Source: Chondrus crispus
Taxonomy: Eukaryota > Rhodophyta > Florideophyceae > Gigartinales > Gigartinaceae
NCBI RefSeq assembly: GCF_000350225.1
Contig: NW_005178937.1
Coordinates: 62,001 to 126,000 of the forward strand
Length of the DNA stretch: 64,000 bases
Direction of reading: 5' to 3'
Position numbers and translations under genes: made by a program. Each line of letters begins with the position of its first letter. The first letter of the stretch is position 1. Positions 40,409-49,561 of the stretch are shown here, piece by piece. The notes under the pieces are model-generated. The model saw nothing but the letters and a program-made list of their open reading frames with translations, made no database searches and had not been told where the DNA came from.

Positions 40409-42376
40409 CTATTCCTCTGGTGTTGGCCCTTCCTCTAGCGTTAGCCCTTCTTCTGGCATTGGCTCTTCCTCAGACGTGGCGTCGAACTCCTCCCGTTCGA
40501 TTTTGGTCCCGTCTTTTTCTTCTCTCATATCCTTCAACATGCTACCCAAAAACTCGTACAAGTCACAGTCATCCGAGAAGGCATCATTTCGGGTCGGATA
40601 GTACCGCACATCTGGCTTAATTCCGAAGTTTTCTATTATGGCACCTTTACTCGTCCCGCTTCGGAAGAAGCGCACATATGCCATAGTGAACTCAGATTCC
40701 ACCTTCTTTATCTTTTGCGGGAATAACTCAGCAAGTTGAGAGTATCGATAAACGGAAGCGCCCCCAGCTCCAACGTTGTCCGATACACCGACTACACGCG
40801 AAAACCCATAGTCTTTTTGCAAGGACGTATATAAATCCCCGGCAGAGTAGCATATTCCATCCACCAGGGTTAGCACAGGGCCAAAGTACGCCCGAGGAGC
40901 AAATCGTTCCCTGAACTCTGAAGAATATATGTCAACAGTTGGACCTGTGAACTGCTCACCAATAGCAAGTGATGTGTTTAGCGCGCGGATGACCGCGGGA
41001 AGCAGAATAAGTTCCTCCGCGGTCACATTTTTCGTGTCTGCCGACAGCAACAGGTCTTGCAGAAACTGGGACACTCGGAGTGTATTTGGGTTAGGCGGCA
41101 CGGTCTCGCTTACTAGCGATTCAGCGAGCAACTTGACGTAGTCCCCATCTCCCCCTGCATTGGATCGAAGATCCATGATCAATCCGTTGAGGGGCATGAG
41201 GCGCAGGATGCGAGCAATTTCCAGAGCTAGCTCCAATGACACACTAGCTCCGAAATCTGGTATTACAAATCGACCGATCGGACCGGATTTGGTTAGAATC
41301 ACTTCTGCGGTGAAGCGCTCAGTGAACTCGGATGAAACCTCGATTGGCACACGGCCGTTCTCGATGACTCGCGTAGTGATGTCTAACGGCTCTGCGGTAA
41401 CTTCTTCGTACAACTTGCGCTTGTCCGCTTCGGAGAAAACCACACGATTGGGCCTTCCATGCAGTGGTTGATATGCAGCAGGATGCACTGCATGGGACAT
41501 GGTGTCCGCGGCCTCTTGGGTGTAAAGTTTGGTAAAGAACCATGGGAGCGTGATCGATTTCCTGATTCCCTCTGTTGTCAGATAAACTATATCGACAGTT
41601 GAACTGAAAGGAATAGGATCGAACGCTAGAGTTCGGAAGGACACCAGAAAAATGCCAGAATCGATCTGGGCTGCTAGGTTGGAGGCAGAAGAATTCTTAC
41701 CGAGAGTGAGAACATACTTGTCGATGGGCACACCATCGATAAGGAGTAGCTCTGATCCGATACCAAAGGAAGAATTGGATGGTATGAGCTCTGCGAGCAA
41801 ATCATTGACGATATACTGTCGTTGCCTGGATCCTTCCTCGAAAAACTTGGCGACGGCGAAGCCAAGCGTGGCGACGGAAGTTCTCAACGGTTCCGGCGCG
41901 AGAAATACTGAATGATAGTCATCCATGAGTTGAAAGGCATTCATCATGTTCTCATGAAACTCGACATTGGTCATTTCTTCGGTGATGTCAATGCTGTCCA
42001 GCGCGGCCGGAAAATCGATCTTGAGGAGGTTTTCATGTAGAAATCGGTGCGGGTTGACGTCCATGTAGATGGTTTTGACAGCGTCGATAACGTCGCGTTT
42101 GGCAGCGACGGAAAGTTTGTCAGCGTTAGCTTCCTCGATCAATTCGGACAAGGAGACAAACAACGGGGCGTCTTCGTCGTCGTGATCGTCGTCGTCGGTA
42201 ATGTGACGAGCTGGATGCGGAATGGTGAAGCACACGCGATGGCGTGGGGCGCATAAGCCTAGAAGTTTGGGATCATCAGTTGTGCAGTGCTTGCTGTGCT
42301 GGCAGCGGATGGAATGTGCAACACGGAAGAGTAAGAGAGTTACAAGGATAGGGAAAGTGGCACAACGGGCTACCAT
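40409..42376 (-). CDS. Secreted S41-family serine peptidase
   Basis: An intron-free gene for 655 residues. Residues 1-22 are a signal peptide (hydrophobic FPILVTLLLFRVAHS), then comes a Cys-rich stretch and an acidic D/H run (61-69). The peptidase core is C-terminal: IMDLRSNAGGDGD (400-412) matches the S41 substrate-binding block, and Ser511 in DGICYSAGD is the probable nucleophile, followed by GAGG (536-539). A PDZ-like segment (ASNLAAQ … ITLPWF, about 200-290) precedes it. The layout resembles the CPAF/interphotoreceptor-type S41 group rather than tail-specific proteases. The last 20 residues are an acidic EEG/PEE repeat. It should be a secreted or vesicular endopeptidase, and its substrate is unknown. 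The start is supported by its conservation in the duplicate at 182. It lies in a minus-strand row with the RING and metallo-beta-lactamase genes. Confidence 0.88.
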   Translation of the reverse strand: MVARCATFPILVTLLLFRVAHSIRCQHSKHCTTDDPKLLGLCAPRHRVCFTIPHPARHITDDDDHDDEDAPLFVSLSELIEEANADKLSVAAKRDVIDAVKTIYMDVNPHRFLHENLLKIDFPAALDSIDITEEMTNVEFHENMMNAFQLMDDYHSVFLAPEPLRTSVATLGFAVAKFFEEGSRQRQYIVNDLLAELIPSNSSFGIGSELLLIDGVPIDKYVLTLGKNSSASNLAAQIDSGIFLVSFRTLAFDPIPFSSTVDIVYLTTEGIRKSITLPWFFTKLYTQEAADTMSHAVHPAAYQPLHGRPNRVVFSEADKRKLYEEVTAEPLDITTRVIENGRVPIEVSSEFTERFTAEVILTKSGPIGRFVIPDFGASVSLELALEIARILRLMPLNGLIMDLRSNAGGDGDYVKLLAESLVSETVPPNPNTLRVSQFLQDLLLSADTKNVTAEELILLPAVIRALNTSLAIGEQFTGPTVDIYSSEFRERFAPRAYFGPVLTLVDGICYSAGDLYTSLQKDYGFSRVVGVSDNVGAGGASVYRYSQLAELFPQKIKKVESEFTMAYVRFFRSGTSKGAIIENFGIKPDVRYYPTRNDAFSDDCDLYEFLGSMLKDMREEKDGTKIEREEFDATSEEEPMPEEGLTLEEGPTPEE

Positions 42377-43465
42377 GATGAGATGGTTGCGTAAGAACGC
42401 TAATGCGGTAAAACAGATAGCTTAAAGAGAGCACATCTTGGCTTATAAACACGGCGACGGATATGGTCTTATGTTTTTGAAGGCGATAATTCCGCACCTT
42501 CCAGTATTTCAAGCACTGCAATCTGTTGATGTGCAAGGCATTGAGGAGGATGCCTAGGGCTGCCGAGATTGTTGCCCCGTTGCAACTAACGTCACGGTGA
42601 TATCTGACAACTTCTACTTTGCAACTTTTCTAAAAGTACTCTAAAGAATATTCTAAAGTATCCCTGTTGTCCCTAATCACGCACTCTACTGTCCTGCAGT
42701 TTGTTCTCGATATCAGAGATACGGATGCTCGTAGTTATGAAAAGGGATGGCCAAATCTTCGTGGCGGAGAAGGACTCAACACACGCAACCATTGCCCTAA
42801 CCTTTTCAATCTTCGTGCTCAAGGCTTTCTTGCCGTAATCATGTGTATTATCTCTTCTTGTGCTGCCGTACAATGTATTCATCTCGAGACACATAAACTA
42901 TTTTTCTAACAAAAAATAGGATTATCAGTGTCGGCATGTGTCCCGGTTGGGAGGTGGAAAGGGATATGTGCTTGGAGCTGAACTGACAGAAAGGAGTAAT
43001 TGCGTCATAGGGAAGCTTTTTTGTGAGATCGTGGAAGTGGGGGCTTCCGAAACCCCCAAAAAATATGCGGCTGCTCGTGGATTTGATGCGTCACGACAAT
43101 TCGAACAATATTAATGTTTTTCATTCTCAACCTGAGACACTATAGAGAAACAGGTGCACAAGATATCTCATAACTTGGTGAATCTCTCCCTCTTTGCAGC
43201 ACTTGAACCCATAAGGATTCGAAAGCAACTGGGGTGTGCGTCTATGACGGCCGTTTTTTAGCAAAATGAAGACATTGGATTTGGAGGATTGATCTGTACT
43301 TGCCTGCTGTTGGTCGGTAACAATTAAATTAAGTTTAGACGCAGAGAGGTGAGTGGGCATCAAAAGATTCTTGAAGGCGATTGCGCGGTAGTCTGGACAG
43401 CTGCATTGCTGGTGCGTCGGGGGGCGTGGAGATCTCAAACAAGTTTCGAGAAAACATAAATTCTT

Positions 43466-44002
43466 GTGGACCTGAGCGAATTCTTGGCGGATTTTCATGT
43501 GCACATCGTTGCCTCGTCATGTCAGTCCGTTTGCACGAAATGCATGCGTAAGTATGTCCGGCCAAAGCACCATGAAGTTGGTGTACATGTTCTCTTTCCA
43601 GGCTGTAGAGGATTGTCAAGGCCAAATGGACATTCAGTAATGTTGAAAGTAGAAAATCTCATTCAAGATTCCTTTCTTGATGAAGTTATTTGGGCAAAAT
43701 GTATTCGGCCTGCATGTGGTGGACTACACCTGTACCTGTATAGATACAGAAGACTATACAGAATGGCCAACACGAAAATAGACTCCGCACCAAGATGGCT
43801 GGTCGCCCACGTTGACCGATTGGCATCGAATGGCATCGTACATCGCGGTGCTGTGGAGGTTTCTCGAGAAATATCGCTGAAGAAAGTACTGGCTGAGAAC
43901 GACGAATCTTCCAGGCGGTACAAGCTCACATCCGTCGTCCGTCGCACAGACCAAAAAGTCCATTCGGCTGTTTCGAAACGGATATCTTCAATAGAGATGT
44001 AA
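43466..44002 (+). CDS. Hypothetical open frame in duplicated intergenic DNA
   Basis: A 178-codon frame with no recognised domain. Its second half (about 43620-44002) has protein-like composition and a basic C-terminus. In copy 1 the frame is cut apart by the Tc1 and Copia-1 insertions. Between the copies all five substitutions I noted in this part change the amino acid, which argues against a conserved coding role. I list it only because it is the longest frame between the S41 and RING genes. Confidence 0.25.
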   Translation: MDLSEFLADFHVHIVASSCQSVCTKCMRKYVRPKHHEVGVHVLFPGCRGLSRPNGHSVMLKVENLIQDSFLDEVIWAKCIRPACGGLHLYLYRYRRLYRMANTKIDSAPRWLVAHVDRLASNGIVHRGAVEVSREISLKKVLAENDESSRRYKLTSVVRRTDQKVHSAVSKRISSIEM

Positions 44003-44718
44003 CATGGACAACCTGCGCAAATGAGGAAATTAAAAACTTTTATTTCTACACCAGCCCAGATATTGAGGCCGTGGTCTCTTTCTACAAATTGATGAAATAG
44101 TATCGAACGTGTAGGTTGAATACAGGCAGGAATGCGTAGTGAAAAGACGCCTACTACCGTACACCACACAGAAGAAAGTCGTGTGTTGAACTGCGCTCTG
44201 TACTATCTCTCCCTATTTTTGCAATTCAACCCAAAGTACTCATTACCATTTTGGAGGATGTCATCTGCGGTCATGTCCATACACTGCTGTGGATACATTT
44301 CTGTCAATGGACACAATCGATTTGATATTTAGACAATAATAAACAGCGGATGCAATCGCACTGATATTTCGATACATAGTTCCATGCATGCTTGTCATCT
44401 GTTCAAGAATCTCGGATCTCCACCGTGTTGCGTGGCTTGATACTGAAGAGGTTTATCATACGAGGCCCGGGGATGCAGGGCGTACGCTGTTCCGTCTGTG
44501 TGCAACTTGCATTCATAGAATTGCGTGGTATTCAGATTGCTCTCTACGCAAAACAGAGTATGGCGTTGTCAAGCGTCAACTTTTGAATACACTCTTCTGA
44601 TGAGGCGCTGCAACTACAATTATCAAGAGAGGCAGGTTCTATACCTCTATATCATGAATAATACGCGAATAGCGTCTGTCCGACCTGCGCTTGTTCTCAT
44701 GTGAGGACGGCGCTGTCC

Positions 44719-45388
44719 TCATATGAAGACAGCTATTTTTTTTGCAAGAATTCTTTCCCTTGTTCTAGGATATGTACGCTCGCCGGTGAGAAGGTTGGTC
44801 AGAGTCCGTTGACGGCGCCCCAATCGTAAAACTCTGTTCAACAATTCCGCATATCTCACACTAGCATCAGCCTGAAATTGATGTACACCCAAAATTCTTT
44901 CAAGGGTTCGCATCTGCTCGCCGAGTTCACGCTGTTCTCGCACCTGAATTTGCATTCCCTGGCGCAGGCTTTTCCGTCAGTTGCATGTCTAGGTATCTCC
45001 TACTAACTCACAACGACGTTGTGCGCGACCGCACACCTCCTCGCCTTCTTTGCCGCCCCCGAACCATAGTTCTAGAAATCTGACCAGGGGACCGACGAGT
45101 TCTGGTCTCTCCATGTCGCGCGGGACTATTGTACTCTTCCAGTAGGTTTCGTATATCCTCCTCCGTTCCAGCCGGAAGACCCGATTCGACAAGAGACGCA
45201 TTTACGACATCTGTGGAGAGTTGCACTCGGCATAGAGGACAAGGAAGATGCCTTCTACTTGTGACGCTCTCGGAGTGGAATTGCATCATTCTAGAAAGAC
45301 ATGTCCTGTGAAAAGTGTGACCGCAAGGTGTTCCAATGCATTGGGAGCAAAGAGCAAGGGGTTGTAGGCAAATGGCACACAGTTCCAA
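44719..45388 (-). CDS. RING-H2 finger protein, two exons
   Basis: A probable E3 ubiquitin ligase. Exon 1 (45388-45012) begins MELCAIC and carries a RING with C-x2-C, then CGHTFHRTC and CPLC. The C-x-H-x2-H-x2-C core makes it RING-H2 type. A 43-nt intron (44969-45011) has a GTGAGT donor, a CTGAC branch-like site and an AAAAG acceptor. It joins the frame to exon 2 (44968-44719), giving about 208 residues. Without splicing, exon 1 simply ends after 126 codons. The exon 2 part is Arg-rich and helical (MQIQVREQRELGEQMRTLE), likely coiled coil. The partial duplicate at 13144 differs from exon 2 by an in-frame triplet, which supports exon 2 being coding. The splice is my inference. Confidence 0.72.
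44969..45011 (-). other. Predicted 43-nt intron of the RING gene
   Basis: GTGAGT at 45011-45006 and AG at 44970-44969 on the minus strand. This is the only acceptor near the donor that restores the downstream frame. Confidence 0.55.
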
Positions 45389-45632
45389 GATTTAGTTCTC
45401 CTTTAATAATTACCTGACCCTCCTGTATGTTCGCTGTGTCTCCTGCGGTCCAATTTTTGTACCCGGCGAGATTGTGATCATGATCGCATCATCCCTAAAT
45501 CCACAGAAATACCTCGCGCTTCAACGGCTCTTCTTCTCAAGACGGCCGTCAGTTTCTTAGAAACTATCCAACCTCTATCTTAAGAATAAAATGATCCCAG
45601 ATCACAAGACCAAAAGAATCAAATGATAAGAA

Positions 45633-46808
45633 TCATGAGGTACACTTTTGAACCACGCCCGTTCCGATGAGTATGGGCGGGGCGACAACCCAATCAAAAG
45701 ACCCTTCGCGACTTTTCACAACATATCCAAGACCTGGGAACGCCTCATGGTAAGCAAAAACCAAAGATCTGTTCTTAGCCGCTTGCCTTATTAGTTTCAT
45801 TCTCGAACGGCGAGCATTTAGCGGGTCTGACTCCGTCCCGACTTGCCAGCTGGGGTTCTGAAGTTGATCGGGCTTTTCAACAAAATATTCAAAAAACGAG
45901 AAAGAATCGAAAATTGTTAATAAAGTATAAAAATCAGAAATTGAATGGTTACGCACATTGCTGATCCTGCGTACCTTGGACATCCATGCGTCCCCGGAAA
46001 CAATGAGGCTTTCTCCTTTTGACGCTATTTGTATGTGGTTGTGACCCGGGCTGTGCCCTGGGCTTGGCAAAAAGCGAAATCCTGGTAGCGGCGCGCCGCC
46101 GTCGCGAACCAGAACGAGTCTGGATGCGTAAGGGGCAATACTTTGACGATAGGTACGCGCAAAGCCCACTTTGCGTCCACGACAAGAGATGTTGAAACCG
46201 TCCGTTAGTTCCTTGCGAAAGAAGTTGGCTCCGGAAAGCAACTGTTATGGCGGCATGTACGACTTACGAAGTGTGTCTCTCAGTGGATGATCCTCGGAAA
46301 TAGGAAGCGGCTCTGTGATCCAAAAGCGATGTTCCTTGATTCCTATGTAAACCTTCGCATTCCGGAATGCTCGACCACCGTCCAGGCCCAACAATCCACT
46401 GACGTGATCTGCGTGGGCATGAGTTAGAAAAATGTGATCTATAGACTCTGGAAGTATTCCTGCCGCGCGCATATTTCGGAATAGGAGGCCGCCCGAGGCT
46501 AGGAGCGGATTCGCTTGACCTCCTCGAGATCCCGGGTCAACGAGGACACGCCCGACCTTGCTTTCTAACAAGAGGACATTCTGAGACAGGGTAAGGGGCT
46601 CTATTGGGCGAAAGCATGCTTTGTATGTAGAGCGCAAGGCCTCGAAAGGTACGAAAAACGGATTTGTTGAGAATGTTAGAGGTCCATCGTATAGCACTGT
46701 GCCGCGAATGTCGCCTAACCTGAAGTGGTAGGTTGCAGAGTTTTCTTGGCATAGGTTGCCCAGGATTGGTATGAAGCAAAAAGAGAAAACAACACTGGAG
46801 AGCATCAT
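45633..46808 (-). CDS. Secreted metallo-beta-lactamase-fold hydrolase, two exons
   Basis: Exon 1 (46808-46268) starts with a signal peptide (MMLSSVVFSFCFIPILG) and contains the zinc motif THAHADHVSG. Exon 2 (46168-45633) has GHSPGH (third zinc His), the bridging Asp in IVSGDAWMS, and a late His in FAYHEAFPG. The unspliced frame meets TAA at 46245-46247, which would break the domain. A 99-nt intron (46169-46267) with GTAAGT donor, CTAAC branch site and AAG acceptor removes the stop and joins DTL to LGFARTYRQSIAPYASRL, a natural helix for this fold. The spliced product is 358 residues. The family includes lactonases, quorum-quenching enzymes and other hydrolases, and the substrate is not evident. 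The signal peptide points to secretion or an organelle lumen. The splice is inferred. A pseudogene with one stop is the alternative. Confidence 0.8.
46169..46267 (-). other. Predicted 99-nt intron of the metallo-beta-lactamase-fold gene
   Basis: GTAAGT donor at 46267-46262, CTAAC near 46208 followed by a pyrimidine-rich stretch, and acceptor AAG ending at 46169. It removes an in-frame TAA and keeps the frame. Confidence 0.7.
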
Positions 46809-47903
46809 GCTTGATCTGGTGAAAGTTGCAAACGACTCTTCGATGGACCAACTCGGTTCTCGTGATTGAGAGTTGAAATGATTCTGTGGCAGGGCTGGCT
46901 TTCTTTACTTTCACAGTACCTACCGATACTATTTATACTGCTTTCACAGCCCCCGTAACTATCGTTGTGTAACATACAGTATCGCTCTAATTCATTGATA
47001 CAGCCTCAGCTTTTAGGTCAGAAACATAATACCGGCAACAGGATAGAAACATATTAGAAACACAGGAGCACCATACATTGAGGGCGGAATAACTTATCCT
47101 CGCTTCTTGCCGTACCGTAGTAATATGGACAGACGAGGCCTCGAGATCTAAAACGGCAGGGGGCGTTATGGCCTTTCACACGCACTCATTCAAATGATGG
47201 TAGCAACATAGCACGGTTTTGGCATAAAAACAGAGCAGTGTAGGTCGCAGATTAATAACCTCTACAAGATTCCTCTTGCAAACTTCCGGCAGATCCAATA
47301 TAAGGACACAAACAGGTTTCTCATTGGTTTGAGCTTTGTAAATGTGAGCTATATCTGAGAAGAGTATTGATGAAATGGCAGGTGTCTGCCTCAGGCGGTA
47401 ATACATTGGGCTCAGATGAGATAAAGAAGTCCTGAGGTAATAAACACATGGAGATCTTCTTGTCACTAATTGCTACTTTGTAGCAGATAAATACTGAGCC
47501 TGTTTTGCGATCAATCTGAGACGAAAGACTGCTCCCGAGGTTTCAAGATTCTGATTCGTTCTCTCACCAGTTCACGTTCAAATTTATGCAAATCTCAGTA
47601 CATGCCACTATGCCGTTTTCAATTGGTTGTGGCTTAGGCGAGATTTTCCCCGGGACATATCCTTGTGTCGACCATAGCGGTTTGGGCTGGCATCAACAAC
47701 CGAACACAAACTCGTTCTCCCCCTCATGTGTTTCCCCAAGGGTTGATGTGCTCCATCTTCACCCAATGATTTCCAGCATTATGTCCATCTCCTCTACGAA
47801 AATTAATCCATTCAGAGGCACATGCAAAAAGAAAATGGAACACACATTTTCATCTGTATCTTTCACTTTCATTCATAGTGAGTTTGAGGGGCTGTTCCAT
47901 TGT
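46809..47903. other. No gene recognised
   Basis: Upstream region of the metallo-beta-lactamase-fold gene. Frames at 47176-47466 (minus) and 47586-47921 (plus) are open but show no domain. Confidence 0.4.
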
Positions 47904-47924
47904 TACCTACACAGTGTGTAGGTA
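47904..47924. repeat. Short hairpin next to the long palindrome
   Basis: TACCTACAC and its inverse GTGTAGGTA separated by 3 nt. Confidence 0.85.
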
Positions 47925-47926
47925 GC

Positions 47927-47979
47927 CCGAAACCAGAATGGGCCTGTGTGTAGTACACACAGGCCCATTCTGGTTTCGG
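47927..47979. repeat. 53-bp perfect palindrome
   Basis: 26-bp arms starting CCGAAACCAGAATGGG, perfectly inverted around a single G at 47953. It can form a 26-bp hairpin in RNA or a cruciform in DNA. Nothing around it explains it. Confidence 0.95.
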
Positions 47980-48466
47980 CAAAATAGATAGGTGCGGAAG
48001 AGAAAGGCTATTAGCTGATCTGCGTAAGCACATGAGGGATAGTTGCAGGGCCAATTCGGATGATTTCTTTTTCGATTCGTTGATCGTACTCTATAGCGAT
48101 CTCTGTGGGACGCACTACAGGGAATTTGTCAAGGATGATAGAGTACATGTTTCAGCGAAAAACCGAGGCAGTACCCATCGGTGATCTGACATTCGAACGC
48201 GTCTGGCCACAGGTCCGCGTGTTGATGATAGACTTGATTGTCAAATCTTCGTCTGTTTCATCAACTGGTACCGCAGCAGTCTCTACGCGTTCCAACAAAA
48301 ATTCAACCCCCGGCAAAGGGAAACAGAAGGTCAGAGACGCTGTTGTAGAGACAAACAGGGCGGCTCTATCTCTACAAATATTCCACAATGCAAATCACCG
48401 AAAACTACTCACCACATGCAATGCTGCAGTACGGAAGAGCCCTCAGCCTCGACATTTTCTGACACA

Positions 48467-48742
48467 TTACCAACTGACGAGAAGCCGTAGAGTTTGTGTG
48501 GCGACGCAGACGAAATCTCTAGCCGAGGAGGACACCCCTTCCATCAGCGTGTGTTCGGGACTAAAGCACGCGCGGGGTGCAAATCGCTTCCTAATGTAGG
48601 GCCGATACAAGTTCGCAGGAGGGCCTGTGCATGGCACACCAAAAACAACTGAGAATTCTATAAAAGCAGAAGATTGAGACCGCAAAATCACGTCATTGCG
48701 GATAGAAAGGACTTGTTCAGGTTCAAGCGCTGCGTCTTTCAC
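48467..48742 (-). pseudogene. Relic of an S41 peptidase paralogue
   Basis: A minus-strand 91-codon stretch that aligns by eye with residues about 446-520 of the S41 protein at 40409. RKRFAPRACFSP matches RERFAPRAYFGP, and CTGPPANLY matches FTGPTVDIY. The EPEQVL segment matches AEELIL before it. The catalytic CYSAGD has become SSSARD, so the nucleophile context is lost. No signal peptide, N-terminal part or C-terminal part was found around it. It is clearly more diverged than the duplicated copies, so an older gene-duplication remnant. Confidence 0.6.
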
Positions 48743-49422
48743 AAATTGAGATGCTCCTGTAGCAGTTTAAGTGGCAGAGGAGTTCGTTTATGGCACTTTC
48801 TTCAGTTCGAACCTTGCTTCCAGTAATTGTAGGCACCAGAACCAACCACAGTAATATATTTGCTTCCCAACGAGGCCAGGAAGAGAGCGATGGAGCGGCA
48901 TTCATCTAAAGTCAAAAAGCATGGCCCATATTTCCGAAACTGGATGTCTAGTCATTTCCTCTCTAACGTAGATGGGACTAGTACAAATTAGACCTTTTCT
49001 CAAATGAGGACACTTTTCGACATACTTTTCTTAACTTGCGCTTTCTCGACAAGAAAGAGAAAGCTATCCCCGCAATCGTACAAGACTTCTGCCTAAGGAT
49101 CAGGAAGACTTTTTCGATAATTACATGCCCTTCCTGGCCCCCTTTAAATCATATATTTATGATTTATATCATATCTGGAAAAGAATATTTGTAAACCACC
49201 TTAAAACCGTATGGAAAATACCTTCGAAATCACAAACGCTACGTTAAAAAGGGATCTATGCACTCAATTTGCATTAAATTTTTAATCTTTTTGCGTCTTC
49301 AAAGCTGCTATCCCGGTGTTCTGCGAGACATTACTTTCAAAAACAAGAACGCTGAGGAAATAGTAGTGACCAACATATATTTTTAAATGTTCAATTTAAT
49401 ATATGTATTTTTGTAAAAAAGA
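48743..49422. other. No gene seen
   Basis: AT-rich intergenic DNA up to the Copia LTR. No convincing frame. Confidence 0.45.
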
Positions 49423-49561
49423 TGTGTGAACAGGAGACTGATGATTCCCCGTTTACTCGTCGTCGCTCGTTGGTTAAGTCTGTTTCCTGAGGGATAGACT
49501 GTCCTGTGCGGTCTGAAACTACAAAAATGACTATTAGTGAATGTGATTGTGCGGTCTGACA
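49423..49561 (-). repeat. Copia-3 3' LTR (long form)
   Basis: A 139-bp LTR with the extra 42-bp U3 segment, matching 23800-23937 closely. The polypurine-like tract lies immediately to its right. Confidence 0.8.

Larger units (their letters stand above)
42195..45023. repeat. Segmental duplication, copy 2 (contiguous)
   Basis: The intact counterpart of 1-13451. It keeps the empty target sites of the Tc1 element (TA near 43553), Copia-1 (ATTGT near 43612) and the DDE-YqaJ transposon (ATAT near 44061). It spans the start of the S41 gene, the intergenic region and the 3' part of the RING gene. Confidence 0.95.

Noticed and set aside
43663-44169. 168-codon minus-strand frame in the duplicated intergenic DNA
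   Set aside because: Open on both strands, no domain, and differences between the copies show no constraint.
46245-46247. Pseudogene call for the metallo-beta-lactamase-fold gene because of TAA
   Set aside because: A well-formed 99-nt intron removes the stop and restores a continuous domain, so a spliced gene is more likely.
48105-48599. 164-codon plus-strand frame
   Set aside because: It overlaps the S41 relic on the other strand and has no recognisable features.
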